Position numbers and translations under genes: made by a program
In this document: positions 8,775 through 17,106 of the stretch, piece by piece
Position numbering within the stretch: position 1 is the first letter of the stretch
How the letters are laid out: each line of letters starts with the position of its first letter
Virus record (IMG/VR): IMGVR_UViG_3300042502_001849
Span: 1 to 29,194 of that record
Direction: 5' to 3' (one strand)
DNA: 29,194 nucleotides
Source of the DNA: a virus
Notes under the pieces: generated by a model
Told to the model about the DNA's origin: nothing
Database searches by the model: none
The model's input: the letters and a program-made list of their open reading frames with translations, nothing else

Positions 8775-9317
8775 ATGCAAGACACCCTGATCGCGGGCGA
8801 CACGCTCAACTACTCGGCCACGGCGCCCGACTACCCGCCCAGCGCGGGCTGGGTGCTGCGCGCGCGCTTCACGCCCCGCGCCACCGGCGTGGGCAGCGGC
8901 GTGCCGCACACCGCCACCGCCACCGCCGAGGGCGACGTCTACAAAGTGCAGGTGGCCGCCACCGTCACCGCCACCTGGGCTGCCGGCCGCTACGGCTGGG
9001 CCAGCTGGGTCGAAAGGGCCGGCGAGCGCTACACCCTGGCATCCGGCCAGCTGCTCGTGCAGGCCGACCCCGCCACCTCTGCCGTCGGCGCTGACAGCCG
9101 CACCCACGCCGAGCGCGTGCTCGATGCGGTCGAGGCCGTCATCGAAGGCCGCGCCACCGCCGCGCAGTCCGAGCTGCAGATCGGGCAGCGCGCTCTGAAG
9201 TTCATCCCCATGGCCGAGCTGCTGGCCGTGCGTGACCGCTACCGCTGGGAAGTGCGCAACCAGCAGGCGGCAGCCCGCGGCCTGCCCAGCGCTGGCTCGC
9301 TTGTCGTGAGGCTCTGA
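8775..9317 (+). CDS. gpW-like head-tail connector with extra N-terminal domain
   Basis: This 180-residue protein sits directly before the portal gene, where lambda has gpW. Residues 1-100 form a beta-rich domain (APDYPPSAGWVLRARFTPRA, YGWASWVERAGERYTLASGQ). Residues about 110-165 read as a gpW-like helical hairpin with a short beta-turn between helices: VLDAVEAVIEGRAT, then ELQIGQRALKFIPM, then AELLAVRDRYRWEV. gpW is needed to make packaged heads able to accept tails. The lambda protein is only 68 residues, so here the gpW-like part appears fused to an extra domain. The call comes from position and the C-terminal pattern. The stop is 2 bp before the portal start. Confidence 0.65.
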   Translation: MQDTLIAGDTLNYSATAPDYPPSAGWVLRARFTPRATGVGSGVPHTATATAEGDVYKVQVAATVTATWAAGRYGWASWVERAGERYTLASGQLLVQADPATSAVGADSRTHAERVLDAVEAVIEGRATAAQSELQIGQRALKFIPMAELLAVRDRYRWEVRNQQAAARGLPSAGSLVVRL

Positions 9318-9319
9318 CC

Positions 9320-11245
9320 ATGGCCAACTTCTTCGGCACCCTTCGCGGCATCTTCAAGGCCAAGCCCGCCGCGGCCGCGCCCGGCTACCGGCGCAAGTTC
9401 GAGGCCGCCGCCGTCAACCGCCTGACGGAGAGCTGGCTCGCCACCCAGGCCAGCATCGACCACGAGCTCAAGAGCGATCTGGACCGCCTGCGCCGCCGCA
9501 GCCGCGACCTGGCCAAAAACAACGAGTACATGGCGAAGTTCTTGCGCATGGTGCGCAACAACGTCATCGGCCAGCACATGGTGCTGCAGAGCCGCCCGAT
9601 GGACGGCCAGCAGCTCGACCGCCTGGCCGCCGCCGCCGTGGAGCTGCACTTCGGTCGCTGGTGCAAGCCGAGCAACTGCGACGTGGCCGGCCGCCAGGGC
9701 TTCTGGAGCCTGATGCGCGCCGTGGCCACCGATCTGCCGCGCGACGGGGAAGCGCTCATCCGCCTGCGCCCGGGCCGCGGCACCTACGGCCTGCAGATCC
9801 AGGTGCTCGACGTCGAGCGCATCGACACCCGGTACAACGTCGACGTGGGCGCCGGCCGCAACGCCATCATCATGGGCATCGAGGTCGACGCCGACCACCG
9901 CCCGCTGGCCTACCACCTGCTGCGCAAACTGCCCGGCACCACCGGCGTGCAGGCCGGCCCGCTCGACCGCGAGCGCGTGCCCGCCGACCAGATCGTGCAC
10001 GTCTTCCTGCCGCTCGAGCCCGAGCAGACCCGCGGCGTGCCCTGGGCCCACGCCGCCATGCGCCGCCTCAATGACCTGGGCGGCTACCGCGAGGCCGCCG
10101 TCATCGCCGCCCGCATCGGTGCCAGCAAGATGGGGTTCTTCACCACCCCCGAGCCCGACCAGATCCCGCAAGACGGCAAAACCAGCGACGGCGTGCCCTA
10201 CACCAACGCCGAGCCGGGCCAGTTCGGCGTGCTGCCGCCGGGTGTGGGCTTCGAGACCTTCGACCCCGCCTACCCGCACGACCAGTTCGACGCCTTCAGC
10301 AAGGCCACGCTGCGCGGCATCTCCAGCGGCCTGGGCGTCAGCTACAACAGCCTGGCCAGCGATCTGGAGGGCGTGAACTTCTCCAGCATCCGCAGCGGCG
10401 TGCTCGAAGAGCGCGACGAGTGGATGGTGCTGCAGGACTGGTTCATCGAGCAGATCGTCGACCCCATCTTCGATCAGTGGCTGCGCTACGCCCTGGCGGC
10501 GGGCGCCATCACCCAGATCAGCCGCAACGGCGAGAGCGCGCTGCCGCTGGCCAAGCGCTCCAAGTTCGAGCAGCACCTGTGGATGCCGCGCCGCTGGGGC
10601 TGGGTCGACCCGCTCAAAGACGTGCAGGCCGCCATCATGGCCATCGACAACGGCCTGGGCACCGTCACCGACTACAACGCCCGCAACGGCGTCGACATCG
10701 AAGACGTGCTCGCCACCAAGCAGCGCGAGCAGCAGCTGGCGGCCGAGTTCGGCGTCAGCCTGCGGCCCGCCGCGGCGTCCACCCCGCGGCCGTCGCGGCC
10801 ATCGCCAGGCGACGGCGCCGAGCAGGGCGATGACGACGACGCCGACGACCCCGAAGACGACCAGCCCGCCGCCCGCCGGCGCGCTGCCCAGCCGGCCGTG
10901 GCCGGCAACCCCGACGTGGAGAACGCCATGCGCATGACGCGCGGCTACGTGGCCGAAGGCAAGACAGTCGAGCTCGCGCTGCGCGTGGAAGCGCCGGCCC
11001 CTGCGCCGGTGATCAACGTGGCCGCGCCCGTGGTCAACGTGGCCCCGGCCTCGGTAACGGTGGTGAACGAAGTGCAGCCCGCCGCCGTGCAGGTGGACGT
11101 GGCCGCGCCGCACGTCAGCCTCGAGGCGCAGATGCCGGCGCCGGCCATCAACGTGGCGCTGGAGATGCCGGCCCGCACCAGCACCACGCGCATCGAGCGC
11201 GACAGCGCTGGCCGCATCAGCAGCAGCACCACCACCGAGGTCTAA
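9320..11245 (+). CDS. Portal protein, lambda family
   Basis: This 641-residue protein is the dodecameric portal at the head vertex, through which DNA enters and leaves. Family features include the basic N-terminus and the early segment RRRSRDLAKNNEYMAKFLRM followed by VRNNVIGQHMVLQSRP. Also present are VATDLPRDGEALIRLRPGRG, YGLQIQVLDVERIDTRYN and the late motif SGLGVSYNSLASDLEGVNFS with a downstream RSGVLEERDEWMVLQDWFIE. The core (about 1-490) has lambda gpB-like length. Beyond it lies a low-complexity tail of about 150 residues: an acidic stretch (GDDDDADDPEDD) and then alternating Val/Ala/Pro segments (VINVAAPVVNVAPASVTVVN). That tail is longer than usual and may reach into the head. Confidence 0.95.
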   Translation: MANFFGTLRGIFKAKPAAAAPGYRRKFEAAAVNRLTESWLATQASIDHELKSDLDRLRRRSRDLAKNNEYMAKFLRMVRNNVIGQHMVLQSRPMDGQQLDRLAAAAVELHFGRWCKPSNCDVAGRQGFWSLMRAVATDLPRDGEALIRLRPGRGTYGLQIQVLDVERIDTRYNVDVGAGRNAIIMGIEVDADHRPLAYHLLRKLPGTTGVQAGPLDRERVPADQIVHVFLPLEPEQTRGVPWAHAAMRRLNDLGGYREAAVIAARIGASKMGFFTTPEPDQIPQDGKTSDGVPYTNAEPGQFGVLPPGVGFETFDPAYPHDQFDAFSKATLRGISSGLGVSYNSLASDLEGVNFSSIRSGVLEERDEWMVLQDWFIEQIVDPIFDQWLRYALAAGAITQISRNGESALPLAKRSKFEQHLWMPRRWGWVDPLKDVQAAIMAIDNGLGTVTDYNARNGVDIEDVLATKQREQQLAAEFGVSLRPAAASTPRPSRPSPGDGAEQGDDDDADDPEDDQPAARRRAAQPAVAGNPDVENAMRMTRGYVAEGKTVELALRVEAPAPAPVINVAAPVVNVAPASVTVVNEVQPAAVQVDVAAPHVSLEAQMPAPAINVALEMPARTSTTRIERDSAGRISSSTTTEV

Positions 11246-11248
11246 GCC

Positions 11249-12850
11249 ATGTCAAACATTCCGGCCAAAGACGCCAACGATGCGCTGGTGCCGCTGGCCA
11301 CGCATCTGATCGGCGGCGAGCATCACGGGGCCTATCTGCCGTCCGACCCGGGCACGGGTGCGCCGTTCAAGGCGGCCGACGATGCCACGCTGGCGGCGGC
11401 CAACCTGCTGCTTACCGCTGTGCGCGATGCCGTGCAGTCGATGAACAGCAAGCAGCCGGCGCAGAGCAATGGCGCGGTGCCCGTGACCCAGGTGAGCCCC
11501 TTCTTCTGGCGCGTGGGCTTCGCTGAAGTCGGCTCGGGCTTACAGGGCTCTGCTGCTGCCGAGCTGTCGCTGCTGAAGACCGGCGCCGGCATGGCCGTGA
11601 GCCGATCGGGCGGAAACCTCGTCGTCACGACCGGCACCACTGCAAACGCGGAGACCGTCTTCCGCTCGGTGGACACCTTCCGCGGCGCGATGCTGGCCCG
11701 CTATCAGCTCATCCTCTCGCAGCGGATCGCAAACCAGACCTTCCGCGTCGAGCTGGCGGACCTCGTTGGTGAGGGTCTGAGCTACACGATCAACAGCGCA
11801 ACGAGCGTCACGGTCACCTTCCCGGCGACCAACCCATTCACGGCTGCCAACGTCGGCCAGTCCCTGCGCCTGGCGGTGCTGTCGAGCGTGGGCATTCCGG
11901 GCCGCTACGCCATTGCCAGCGTGTCGGGCCTGACCGTCACTTTCACGGTGGCTTCGTGGCCTGCCAGCGGCAGCGGCACGCTCACGCTGTACGGCTTCAA
12001 CTGGATGGCCGCCGAGTATTCCGGCACCACGGCCACCAACGCGCTGATCGACGCGCAGCGCCGCGGCTGGGCCAGCGGCAACACCACGGCGACGATCAAC
12101 ACCACCGCATCGCCGGGCCACATCGGGCAGATCGGCACCGATGTCATGTCCATGGGCTACGCCGACGCGCTGGCGGCCAGCAACACAGGCTTCCAGTGGA
12201 CGCCGCGCGCCAGCCGAATCACGAACATCCCCGACGAGGATGTCAGCCTGTACCTGTTCCTGGTGATCCAGAACGGCAGCACGGCGCCGGCCAGCACGAC
12301 CACGGCCACCATCGGCTTCCTGTCGGTGGAAGACCAGCCGCGCAACAAGGTGCGAATCAGCGGCGCCGACCCGGCCGCAACGAACGCCACGCCCGTGCAG
12401 CTCATGGGCGGCACGACAACGGTAACCGGCACGGTTACGGCCAACATCGGCACGGGCTCACTGGCGGCCGGCACCAACTTGGTCGGCGACGTGGGCATGC
12501 AGGTTCGTGCCAACGCAACCGGCGCGATGACCGGCCACCACATCGTCGCGGCGGGTTCTACCAACGTGGCGCAGATCAAGGCAACCGCGGGCCGGGTGTA
12601 CGGCTGGTGCCTGAGCAACACGACGGCATCGTGGCGCTATGTCAAGCTGCACAACGTGGCGTCAGCTACAGCCGGCGCGGCGGTGGCGCAGACCATCGGC
12701 ATTCCGCCGAATGACAAGGCCGTGTGTTCGTTCCCGCTGGGCATCGCGTTCACGACCGCCATTAGCCGCTCCATCGTGACCGGCTCGGCCGACGCTGACG
12801 CTACCGCAGTGACGGCGGGTGATGTGGTCGGGGATATCTTCTTCGCCTGA
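11249..12850 (+). CDS. Putative head-decoration or fibre-type structural protein
   Basis: This 533-residue protein begins MSNIPAKDANDALVPLATHL and starts 3 bp after the portal gene. The N-terminal 75 residues contain a helical stretch (LAAANLLLTAVRDAVQSMNS). The rest is Thr/Ser/Gly/Ala-rich beta structure, including a repetitive segment near 386-410 (TTTVTGTVTANIGTGSLAAG). The C-terminal 120 residues look like a globular beta-sandwich (KATAGRVYGWCLSNTTASWR). I recognise no catalytic motif. Its place between portal and protease/capsid is where head-associated proteins may sit, and its composition fits a decoration or fibre protein. Base composition is slightly less GC-biased than the portal, which hints at separate acquisition. 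Function is inferred. Confidence 0.65.
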   Translation: MSNIPAKDANDALVPLATHLIGGEHHGAYLPSDPGTGAPFKAADDATLAAANLLLTAVRDAVQSMNSKQPAQSNGAVPVTQVSPFFWRVGFAEVGSGLQGSAAAELSLLKTGAGMAVSRSGGNLVVTTGTTANAETVFRSVDTFRGAMLARYQLILSQRIANQTFRVELADLVGEGLSYTINSATSVTVTFPATNPFTAANVGQSLRLAVLSSVGIPGRYAIASVSGLTVTFTVASWPASGSGTLTLYGFNWMAAEYSGTTATNALIDAQRRGWASGNTTATINTTASPGHIGQIGTDVMSMGYADALAASNTGFQWTPRASRITNIPDEDVSLYLFLVIQNGSTAPASTTTATIGFLSVEDQPRNKVRISGADPAATNATPVQLMGGTTTVTGTVTANIGTGSLAAGTNLVGDVGMQVRANATGAMTGHHIVAAGSTNVAQIKATAGRVYGWCLSNTTASWRYVKLHNVASATAGAAVAQTIGIPPNDKAVCSFPLGIAFTTAISRSIVTGSADADATAVTAGDVVGDIFFA

Positions 12851-12859
12851 TCGGCGGCC

Positions 12860-13051
12860 ATGCTGCACACCAGCTACCTGCTGCTGCTGCAGCCCCGCGC
12901 AGTGCCGCCGCCGCCGCCGCCGCCCATGGCCGGCGGCACCAACCTGCCGCGCCGCCGGCGGCCGCTGCTGAGCACGCCTGCGCCTGACTTCAGCGAGTTC
13001 ATCAACCGCGAAGAGGAAGAGGCGTTGATCCTCTGCCGCGCGCTGGGCTGA
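12860..13051 (+). CDS. Small hypothetical protein with polyproline stretch
   Basis: This is a possible 63-residue gene between the structural protein and the protease/capsid gene. It starts with a short hydrophobic segment (MLHTSYLLLLQP), then seven prolines, a basic patch (NLPRRRRPLL) and an acidic C-terminal helix (FSEFINREEEEALILCRALG). No family is recognised. It fits the gap between neighbours and is codirectional, and its C-terminus has a plausible amphipathic helix. The ribosome binding site is weak. It may be a small scaffold-like or accessory head protein. Confidence 0.5.
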   Translation: MLHTSYLLLLQPRAVPPPPPPPMAGGTNLPRRRRPLLSTPAPDFSEFINREEEEALILCRALG

Positions 13052-13053
13052 CA

Positions 13054-13083
13054 GCGGCCGCCGTTTGCCTTATCGGCGGCCGC
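13054..13083. repeat. GCGGCCGCCG inverted repeat, copy B
   Basis: A perfect 10-bp stem, GCGGCCGCCG (13054-13063) against CGGCGGCCGC (13074-13083), encloses the loop TTTGCCTTAT. It occupies the gap between the 63-residue gene and the protease/capsid gene. It matches copy A at 2926-2955 in arms, loop (TTGCCTTA) and right flank. It lacks a T-run, so it is not a typical terminator. It could be an RNA hairpin or a protein-binding palindrome. Confidence 0.6.
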
Positions 13084-13096
13084 GTGTCTGGCGAGC

Positions 13097-14992
13097 ATGC
13101 CAGGCATGGATGGTCAAGCCCTCGAAACCCGCTACGCACCCGGTACACGCGCAACCCGCGCGCTAAGCCTCGGCGGCGACCGCGCTGCGGTCGACGAAGA
13201 GGCGCGCACCGTCACGCTGGCCTTCAGCAGTGAAGAGCCATATGAGCGTGGCTGGGGCATCGAGGTGCTCGACCACCAGGCCAGCAGCATCAAGATGGAC
13301 CGCCTCACCAAGGGCGGCCCGTTGCTGATGGATCACGACAGCCGCGACCAGGTCGGGGTGATCGAACAGGTGCAGATCGGCAAGGACCGGGTGGCCCGCG
13401 CCGTGGTGCGTTTCGGGAGAAGCGCGCGCGCCAATGAGGTCTTCCAGGACGTGATCGACGGCATCCGCCGCAACGTGTCGGTGGGCTACGTGATCCACGA
13501 CGCCGTGCTCGAGGAAGAGCGCGACGGTGTCGGCACCTACCGCGTGAAGTCGTGGGAGCCCTACGAGGTCTCTCTCGTCAGCGTGCCGGCCGATCCCACC
13601 GTCGGTGTCGGCCGCAGTGCCGACGCCGCAGCTGCTGGTGCTGCCAGCCCCGCTACCCAACCCAAGGCCGGCGCACCGCTGGCCGCCACCCGTGGAGTTA
13701 CCACCATGTCCGATCCAGTCATCGACGCCGCCGCCGAGCGGCAGCAGGGCGCCACCGCCGAGCGCGGCCGCGTCGACACCATCATCGCCATCGGCGAAGA
13801 GTTCCGCGCCCAGGGCGTGGACAAGCTGGCCCAGGCCGCCGTGCGTGCGGGCACCCCGCTCGACGAGTTCCGCGCCCAGGCCATGGCCCACCTGGCCAAG
13901 GCCACCAAGCCCAACACCGACATCGGCCTCACGCAGAAGGAAGTGCAGCGCTTCAGCTTCGTGCGCGCGCTCAACGCCCTGGCCAACCCCGGCCACCGCA
14001 GCGCGCAAGAGGCGGCGGCCTTCGAGATCGAAGTCGGCCGCACCGCTGCCGAGAAGTCGGGCAAGGCCTCGCGCGGCATCATGGTGCCCACCGACGTGCT
14101 GCGCCGCGACCTGCTGGTCGGCACCTCCACGGCGGGCGGCCACACCGTGGCCACCGATCTGCGTGCCGGCGACTTCATCGAGCTGCTGCGCAACCGCATG
14201 GTGCTCATGGGCATGGGCACGCAGATGCTCACGGGCCTGTCGGGCAACATCGCCATCCCGCGCGCCACCGGCGCCGGCGGTGCTTTCTGGGTGGCAGAAA
14301 ACGCCGCCCCGACCGAAAGCCAGCAGGCCTTCGATCAGGTGACGATGTCGCCCAAGACGATGGGCGCGTTCACCGACATCAGCCGCAAGCTGCTGCTGCA
14401 GTCGAGCCTGGACGTCGAGGCCTTCGTGCGTGGCGACCTGGCCACGGTGCTGGCGCTCGAGCTGCAGCGTGCCGGCATCAACGGCTCGGGCTCGGGCGCT
14501 GAGCCGCGCGGCATCCTCAACGTCGTGGGCATCGGCTCCGTGGCAGGTGGCACGAACGGCGCGGTTCCGTCGTTCGCCAACAGCGTGGCGCTGGAGACCG
14601 AGGTCGCGCAAGACAACGCCGACATCGGCACGCTGGGCTACCTCACCAACGCCCGCGTGCGTGGCCGCCTCAAGACGGTGGAGAAGGCTTCGTCCACGGC
14701 GCAGTTCCTGTGGGAAGCCGGCAACACGCCGCTGAACGGCTACCGCGCCGAAGTCACCAACGCGGTGCCCAGCAACCTGGTGAAGGGCAGCTCGGGCGCT
14801 GTGTGCTCGGCCATCATCTTCGGCAACTTCGCCGACCTGATCATCGGCATGTGGGGCGGCCTCGACCTGATGGTCGACCCCTACACCGGCAGCACCGCCG
14901 GCACCGTGCGTGTGGTCACGCTGCAAGACGTGGACATCGCCGTGCGCCGTGCCGAGAGCTTCTCGGCCATGGTCGACGCGCTCACCACCTGA
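13097..14992 (+). CDS. Prohead protease fused to HK97-type major capsid protein
   Basis: This 631-residue polyprotein joins maturation protease and major capsid protein in one frame. Residues about 30-175 match the HK97 prohead protease pattern (S78 type). The likely catalytic histidine is H80 in GGPLLMDHDSRDQVGVIE, the likely serine is S128 in DGIRRNVSVGYVIHDA, and WEPYEVSLVSVPADPTVGVG is the family's closing motif. A low-complexity Ala-rich linker (174-203) leads to the capsid part. The capsid shows a helical delta-domain-like stretch (210-290), then the HK97 fold with MVPTDVLRRDLL, LLRNRMVLMGMGTQMLTGLS, AFTDISRKLLLQSSLDVEAF and the closing VRRAESFSAMVDALTT. An internal ATG at 13706 with its own ribosome binding site could give free capsid protein. 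ATG 13106 is an alternative start. Confidence 0.93.
   Translation: MPGMDGQALETRYAPGTRATRALSLGGDRAAVDEEARTVTLAFSSEEPYERGWGIEVLDHQASSIKMDRLTKGGPLLMDHDSRDQVGVIEQVQIGKDRVARAVVRFGRSARANEVFQDVIDGIRRNVSVGYVIHDAVLEEERDGVGTYRVKSWEPYEVSLVSVPADPTVGVGRSADAAAAGAASPATQPKAGAPLAATRGVTTMSDPVIDAAAERQQGATAERGRVDTIIAIGEEFRAQGVDKLAQAAVRAGTPLDEFRAQAMAHLAKATKPNTDIGLTQKEVQRFSFVRALNALANPGHRSAQEAAAFEIEVGRTAAEKSGKASRGIMVPTDVLRRDLLVGTSTAGGHTVATDLRAGDFIELLRNRMVLMGMGTQMLTGLSGNIAIPRATGAGGAFWVAENAAPTESQQAFDQVTMSPKTMGAFTDISRKLLLQSSLDVEAFVRGDLATVLALELQRAGINGSGSGAEPRGILNVVGIGSVAGGTNGAVPSFANSVALETEVAQDNADIGTLGYLTNARVRGRLKTVEKASSTAQFLWEAGNTPLNGYRAEVTNAVPSNLVKGSSGAVCSAIIFGNFADLIIGMWGGLDLMVDPYTGSTAGTVRVVTLQDVDIAVRRAESFSAMVDALTT
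13694..13708 (+). promoter_or_regulatory. Internal ribosome binding site and capsid start inside the protease-capsid gene
   Basis: GGAG at 13694-13697 lies 8 bp before an in-frame ATG at 13706 (residue 204 of the fusion). This is just after the Ala-rich linker and exactly where the capsid part begins (MSDPVIDAAAERQQG). Translation from here would give a 428-residue capsid protein without protease. A low dose of fusion/protease and a high dose of capsid would make sense for assembly. Use of this start is inference. Confidence 0.6.
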
Positions 14993-15020
14993 TCGACAGC
15001 AGGCGCAGCAGGCAGCGGCC

Positions 15021-15296
15021 ATGCAGGGCGAGAACCTCAGCGCCTACTTCGACGCATTCGCCAGCACTGCGGTGCTGGCGGGCGTTGCGGTGCGGGGCAT
15101 TCTCGATCTGGAGAGCGTCGACGAGTTCGACACCCTCACGCAGCGGCCCACCTTCCTGCTCGAGCCCACCACCGCGGTGGGCCCGGCCCCGGGCCAGCAG
15201 CTGCTGGTCGCGGGCTCCGAAACCTACACCGTGCGCCAAGTGGTGCAAGAGCCGCCGGACGGCGTCTTGCTGCGCCTGGTGCTGGCCCGGGCCTGA
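15021..15296 (+). CDS. Head-tail joining protein, gpFII-like
   Basis: This 91-residue protein lies directly after the capsid gene, where lambda has the head-completion protein gpFII. It has a helical start (GENLSAYFDAFASTAVLAGV), a beta core (VRGILDLESVDEF, TFLLEP) and a typical ending for small connector proteins (QQLLVAGSETYTVRQVVQEP then DGVLLRLVLARA). Such proteins form the last ring of the head neck and bind the tail terminator. The identification rests on size, position and the beta pattern. Confidence 0.7.
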   Translation: MQGENLSAYFDAFASTAVLAGVAVRGILDLESVDEFDTLTQRPTFLLEPTTAVGPAPGQQLLVAGSETYTVRQVVQEPPDGVLLRLVLARA

Positions 15297-15299
15297 GCC

Positions 15300-15731
15300 A
15301 TGGCGCTGGCAGCTGCTCAAGTGGTCGACGCTCTGGCCGCGCGCCTGGCGCCGCAGGCCCTGGGCGCCGGCGGCGTGCGCACCAGCCGCCTGTGGCCCTG
15401 GGCTGAGGCTGAGCTGCCCGCGGTGCGCCTGTTCGCGGCCGACGAGCAGGTCGAGATCAGCACCATCGGCGAGCAGATCAACCGCCACACGCTGGCGGTC
15501 GATGCCCAGTACACCCTGCGCGCCGTGGCCGACGCCGACGACGCCATGCACACGCTGGCCGAGGCCGGCCTGGCGCTGCTCTTTGCCGAGCCGCTGCCGC
15601 ACGGCCTGCAGCTCGCCGGCATCAACCGCGAAGCCGCCACCGAGGGCGAAGCCGCGGTCACCCGAATCACGCTGCAGCTGCAGTGCGTCTACTTCGTCGC
15701 CCCGGCTGCGCCGGGCGTCATCTTGAGCTGA
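15300..15731 (+). CDS. Tail terminator, gpU-like
   Basis: This 143-residue protein lies between the head-joining and tail-tube genes, the usual place for the tail terminator that caps the tube and docks to the head. It starts with a helix (AAAQVVDALAARLAPQ), continues with beta segments (LPAVRLFAADEQVEISTIGE), a helix (DAMHTLAEAGLALLFAE) and ends in a long beta strand (AAVTRITLQLQCVYFVAP) typical of gpU-like proteins. The start ATG at 15300 is 3 bp after the previous stop. A separate gpZ-like gene is not seen. Family is inferred from order and pattern. Confidence 0.65.
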   Translation: MALAAAQVVDALAARLAPQALGAGGVRTSRLWPWAEAELPAVRLFAADEQVEISTIGEQINRHTLAVDAQYTLRAVADADDAMHTLAEAGLALLFAEPLPHGLQLAGINREAATEGEAAVTRITLQLQCVYFVAPAAPGVILS

Positions 15732-15747
15732 AAAGGAGCGCCACACC

Positions 15748-16398
15748 ATGGCCATCACTCTTGCAACCGGCACCCAGGTGGCCATTGCGTCCACCTACGG
15801 CGTGGCCGTCAACATGACGGCCGTCACCAACGCCGCCAGCGCGGTCGCCACCCTGGCCTCTGGCCACGGCGTCATCGTGGGCGACTTCCTCGAGGTCAAC
15901 TCCGGCTGGGACCGACTCAACGGCCGCATCGTGCGCGCCAGCGTGGTCACGGGTGACAACATCACCTTCGAGGGCATCAACAGCACGAGCACGTCGCGCT
16001 ACCCCACCGGCACGGGCACGGGCACCATCCGCCGCATCACCGCGTGGACGACGATCTCGCAGATCACCAGCGGCCTCAGTGTCAGCGGCGGCGATCCGCA
16101 GTTCGCCGACATCACCACGCTCACCGACACGGTGCAGAAGCAGATCCCCACCACCCGCACCCCGGTGCAGGTGACGCTGCCGGTGTTCTACGACCCGGCC
16201 CTGTCGTGGTGGGCCACTGTGCTGGCCGCCAGCGATGCCGCCACGCCCGTGGCCCTGCGCATGATCTTCCCGAACAACTCGCGCCTGGTCTCCAACGCCT
16301 ACTGGAGCCTGCGCGCGGTGCCCACGGTGGAAGACAGCACGCTGCGCGGCGAGATCAGCGTGAGCTTCTTCTCCGACCCCACGGTCTACGGCACCTGA
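15748..16398 (+). CDS. Major tail tube protein
   Basis: This 216-residue protein is probably the tail tube subunit. A strong ribosome binding site (AAAAGGAG) precedes ATG 15748, consistent with high expression. The sequence is Thr/Val/Ser-rich beta structure without catalytic motifs. Family-like segments are WTTISQITSGLSVSGGDPQF, VQKQIPTTRTPVQVTLPVFY and the C-terminal DSTLRGEISVSFFSDPTVYG. The length fits siphovirus tube proteins. It is followed by the chaperone pair with a frameshift signal and then the tape measure, the standard order tube, G, G-T, tape measure. Confidence 0.85.
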   Translation: MAITLATGTQVAIASTYGVAVNMTAVTNAASAVATLASGHGVIVGDFLEVNSGWDRLNGRIVRASVVTGDNITFEGINSTSTSRYPTGTGTGTIRRITAWTTISQITSGLSVSGGDPQFADITTLTDTVQKQIPTTRTPVQVTLPVFYDPALSWWATVLAASDAATPVALRMIFPNNSRLVSNAYWSLRAVPTVEDSTLRGEISVSFFSDPTVYGT

Positions 16399-16411
16399 CG
16401 GGCGGCCGCGC

Positions 16412-16774
16412 ATGCTCATCAGCCGCGAGGCCATCGCGCCCGTAAAGCTGCCCGAAGAGCCCGTCGACGTGCCCGAGATCGGCGGCACGGTGCTGGTGCG
16501 TGGCATGGACATGCCACGCGCCATGCGCTTCGAGGCCGCCCGCCGGCGCTTCGTGCAGCCGCAAGACGGCGAGAGCGAGGCCGACGCCGCCGAGCGCGCG
16601 GCGGCCGAGCTGCTGCCCGTGGCGTTGCACCTGTGCGTGCTGGCCGTTGACCTCGAGCCGGTCTACAGCCCTGCCGAGTGGGCCGCCTTTGCGGTGCGCC
16701 ACGGCCAGCGCGTGGGCGAGCTGTGGCAGGTGGTGGAGCGGCTCAACGGCCTGGGCGACCCAAAAAACGGCTGA
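16412..16774 (+). CDS. Tail assembly chaperone G-like
   Basis: This 120-residue protein corresponds to lambda gpG, the chaperone that coats the tape measure protein while the tube forms. It contains GTVLVRGMDMPRAMRFEAAR, a helical core and a C-terminal helix (RHGQRVGELWQVVERLNGLG). It ends DPKNG at a TGA (16772-16774). A slippery heptamer lies 10 nt before the stop, so a fraction of ribosomes should continue into the G-T product. No TM segment or enzymatic motif is seen. Confidence 0.8.
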   Translation: MLISREAIAPVKLPEEPVDVPEIGGTVLVRGMDMPRAMRFEAARRRFVQPQDGESEADAAERAAAELLPVALHLCVLAVDLEPVYSPAEWAAFAVRHGQRVGELWQVVERLNGLGDPKNG

Positions 16775-17106
16775 AGGCCAGCCCGCAGCGCCGCGCGCTC
16801 TACGAGCTGGCCAGTCACCTCAAATGCACCGTCTCATGGCTCGAATGCAACATCAGCCTGCAAGAGTTCCACGAGTGGCAAGCCTGGCTCGATGCGCAGC
16901 GCATTGGGCCGCGCTGGGACGCGCTGCGCCACGCCGAGCTGCAGGCGGCAGCCGCCAACGGTGCGCTGCGGCGGCAAGACTCGCGCCCCTGGTCGGTGGC
17001 CGACTTCATGCCGCCCGATCCGTGGTGCGATGCGCCGCCGGTGCAGGCCGTCGACTCTGCGGGCGCCTTCGTGGCCTTGCTGCCCGGCATGGGGGCTGAC
17101 ACATGA
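16412..17106 (+). CDS. Tail assembly chaperone G-T, made by -1 programmed frameshift (join 16412..16768, 16768..17106)
   Basis: Slipping by -1 at A AAA AAC (16762-16768) joins the G frame to a second frame that has no good start of its own. The product is about 231 residues. The T part reads KRLKASPQRRALYELASHL, then CNISLQEFHEWQAWLDAQRI, RWDALRHAELQAAAANGALR and ends PWSVADFMPPDPW...GMGADT. The EF/EW motif region and the late ADFMP segment are typical of phage tail assembly protein T. The TGA at 17104-17106 overlaps the tape measure start (ATGA). In lambda the G to GT ratio is critical for tail assembly. Frameshifting here is inferred from the signal and gene order. Confidence 0.85.
16762..16768 (+). 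promoter_or_regulatory. -1 ribosomal frameshift slippery site A AAA AAC
   Basis: The heptamer is in the correct phase for -1 slippage (zero-frame codons CCA AAA AAC GGC TGA) and directly precedes the G stop codon. Downstream sequence (GGCTGAAGGCCAGCCC) can form a short GC-rich hairpin, GGCTG against CAGCC. Shifting at this point is exactly what joins G to the T frame. Confidence 0.88.

Noticed and set aside
13054-13083. Terminator before the capsid gene
   Set aside because: The stem is strong but no T-run follows, and a terminator here would cut off the capsid and tail genes.
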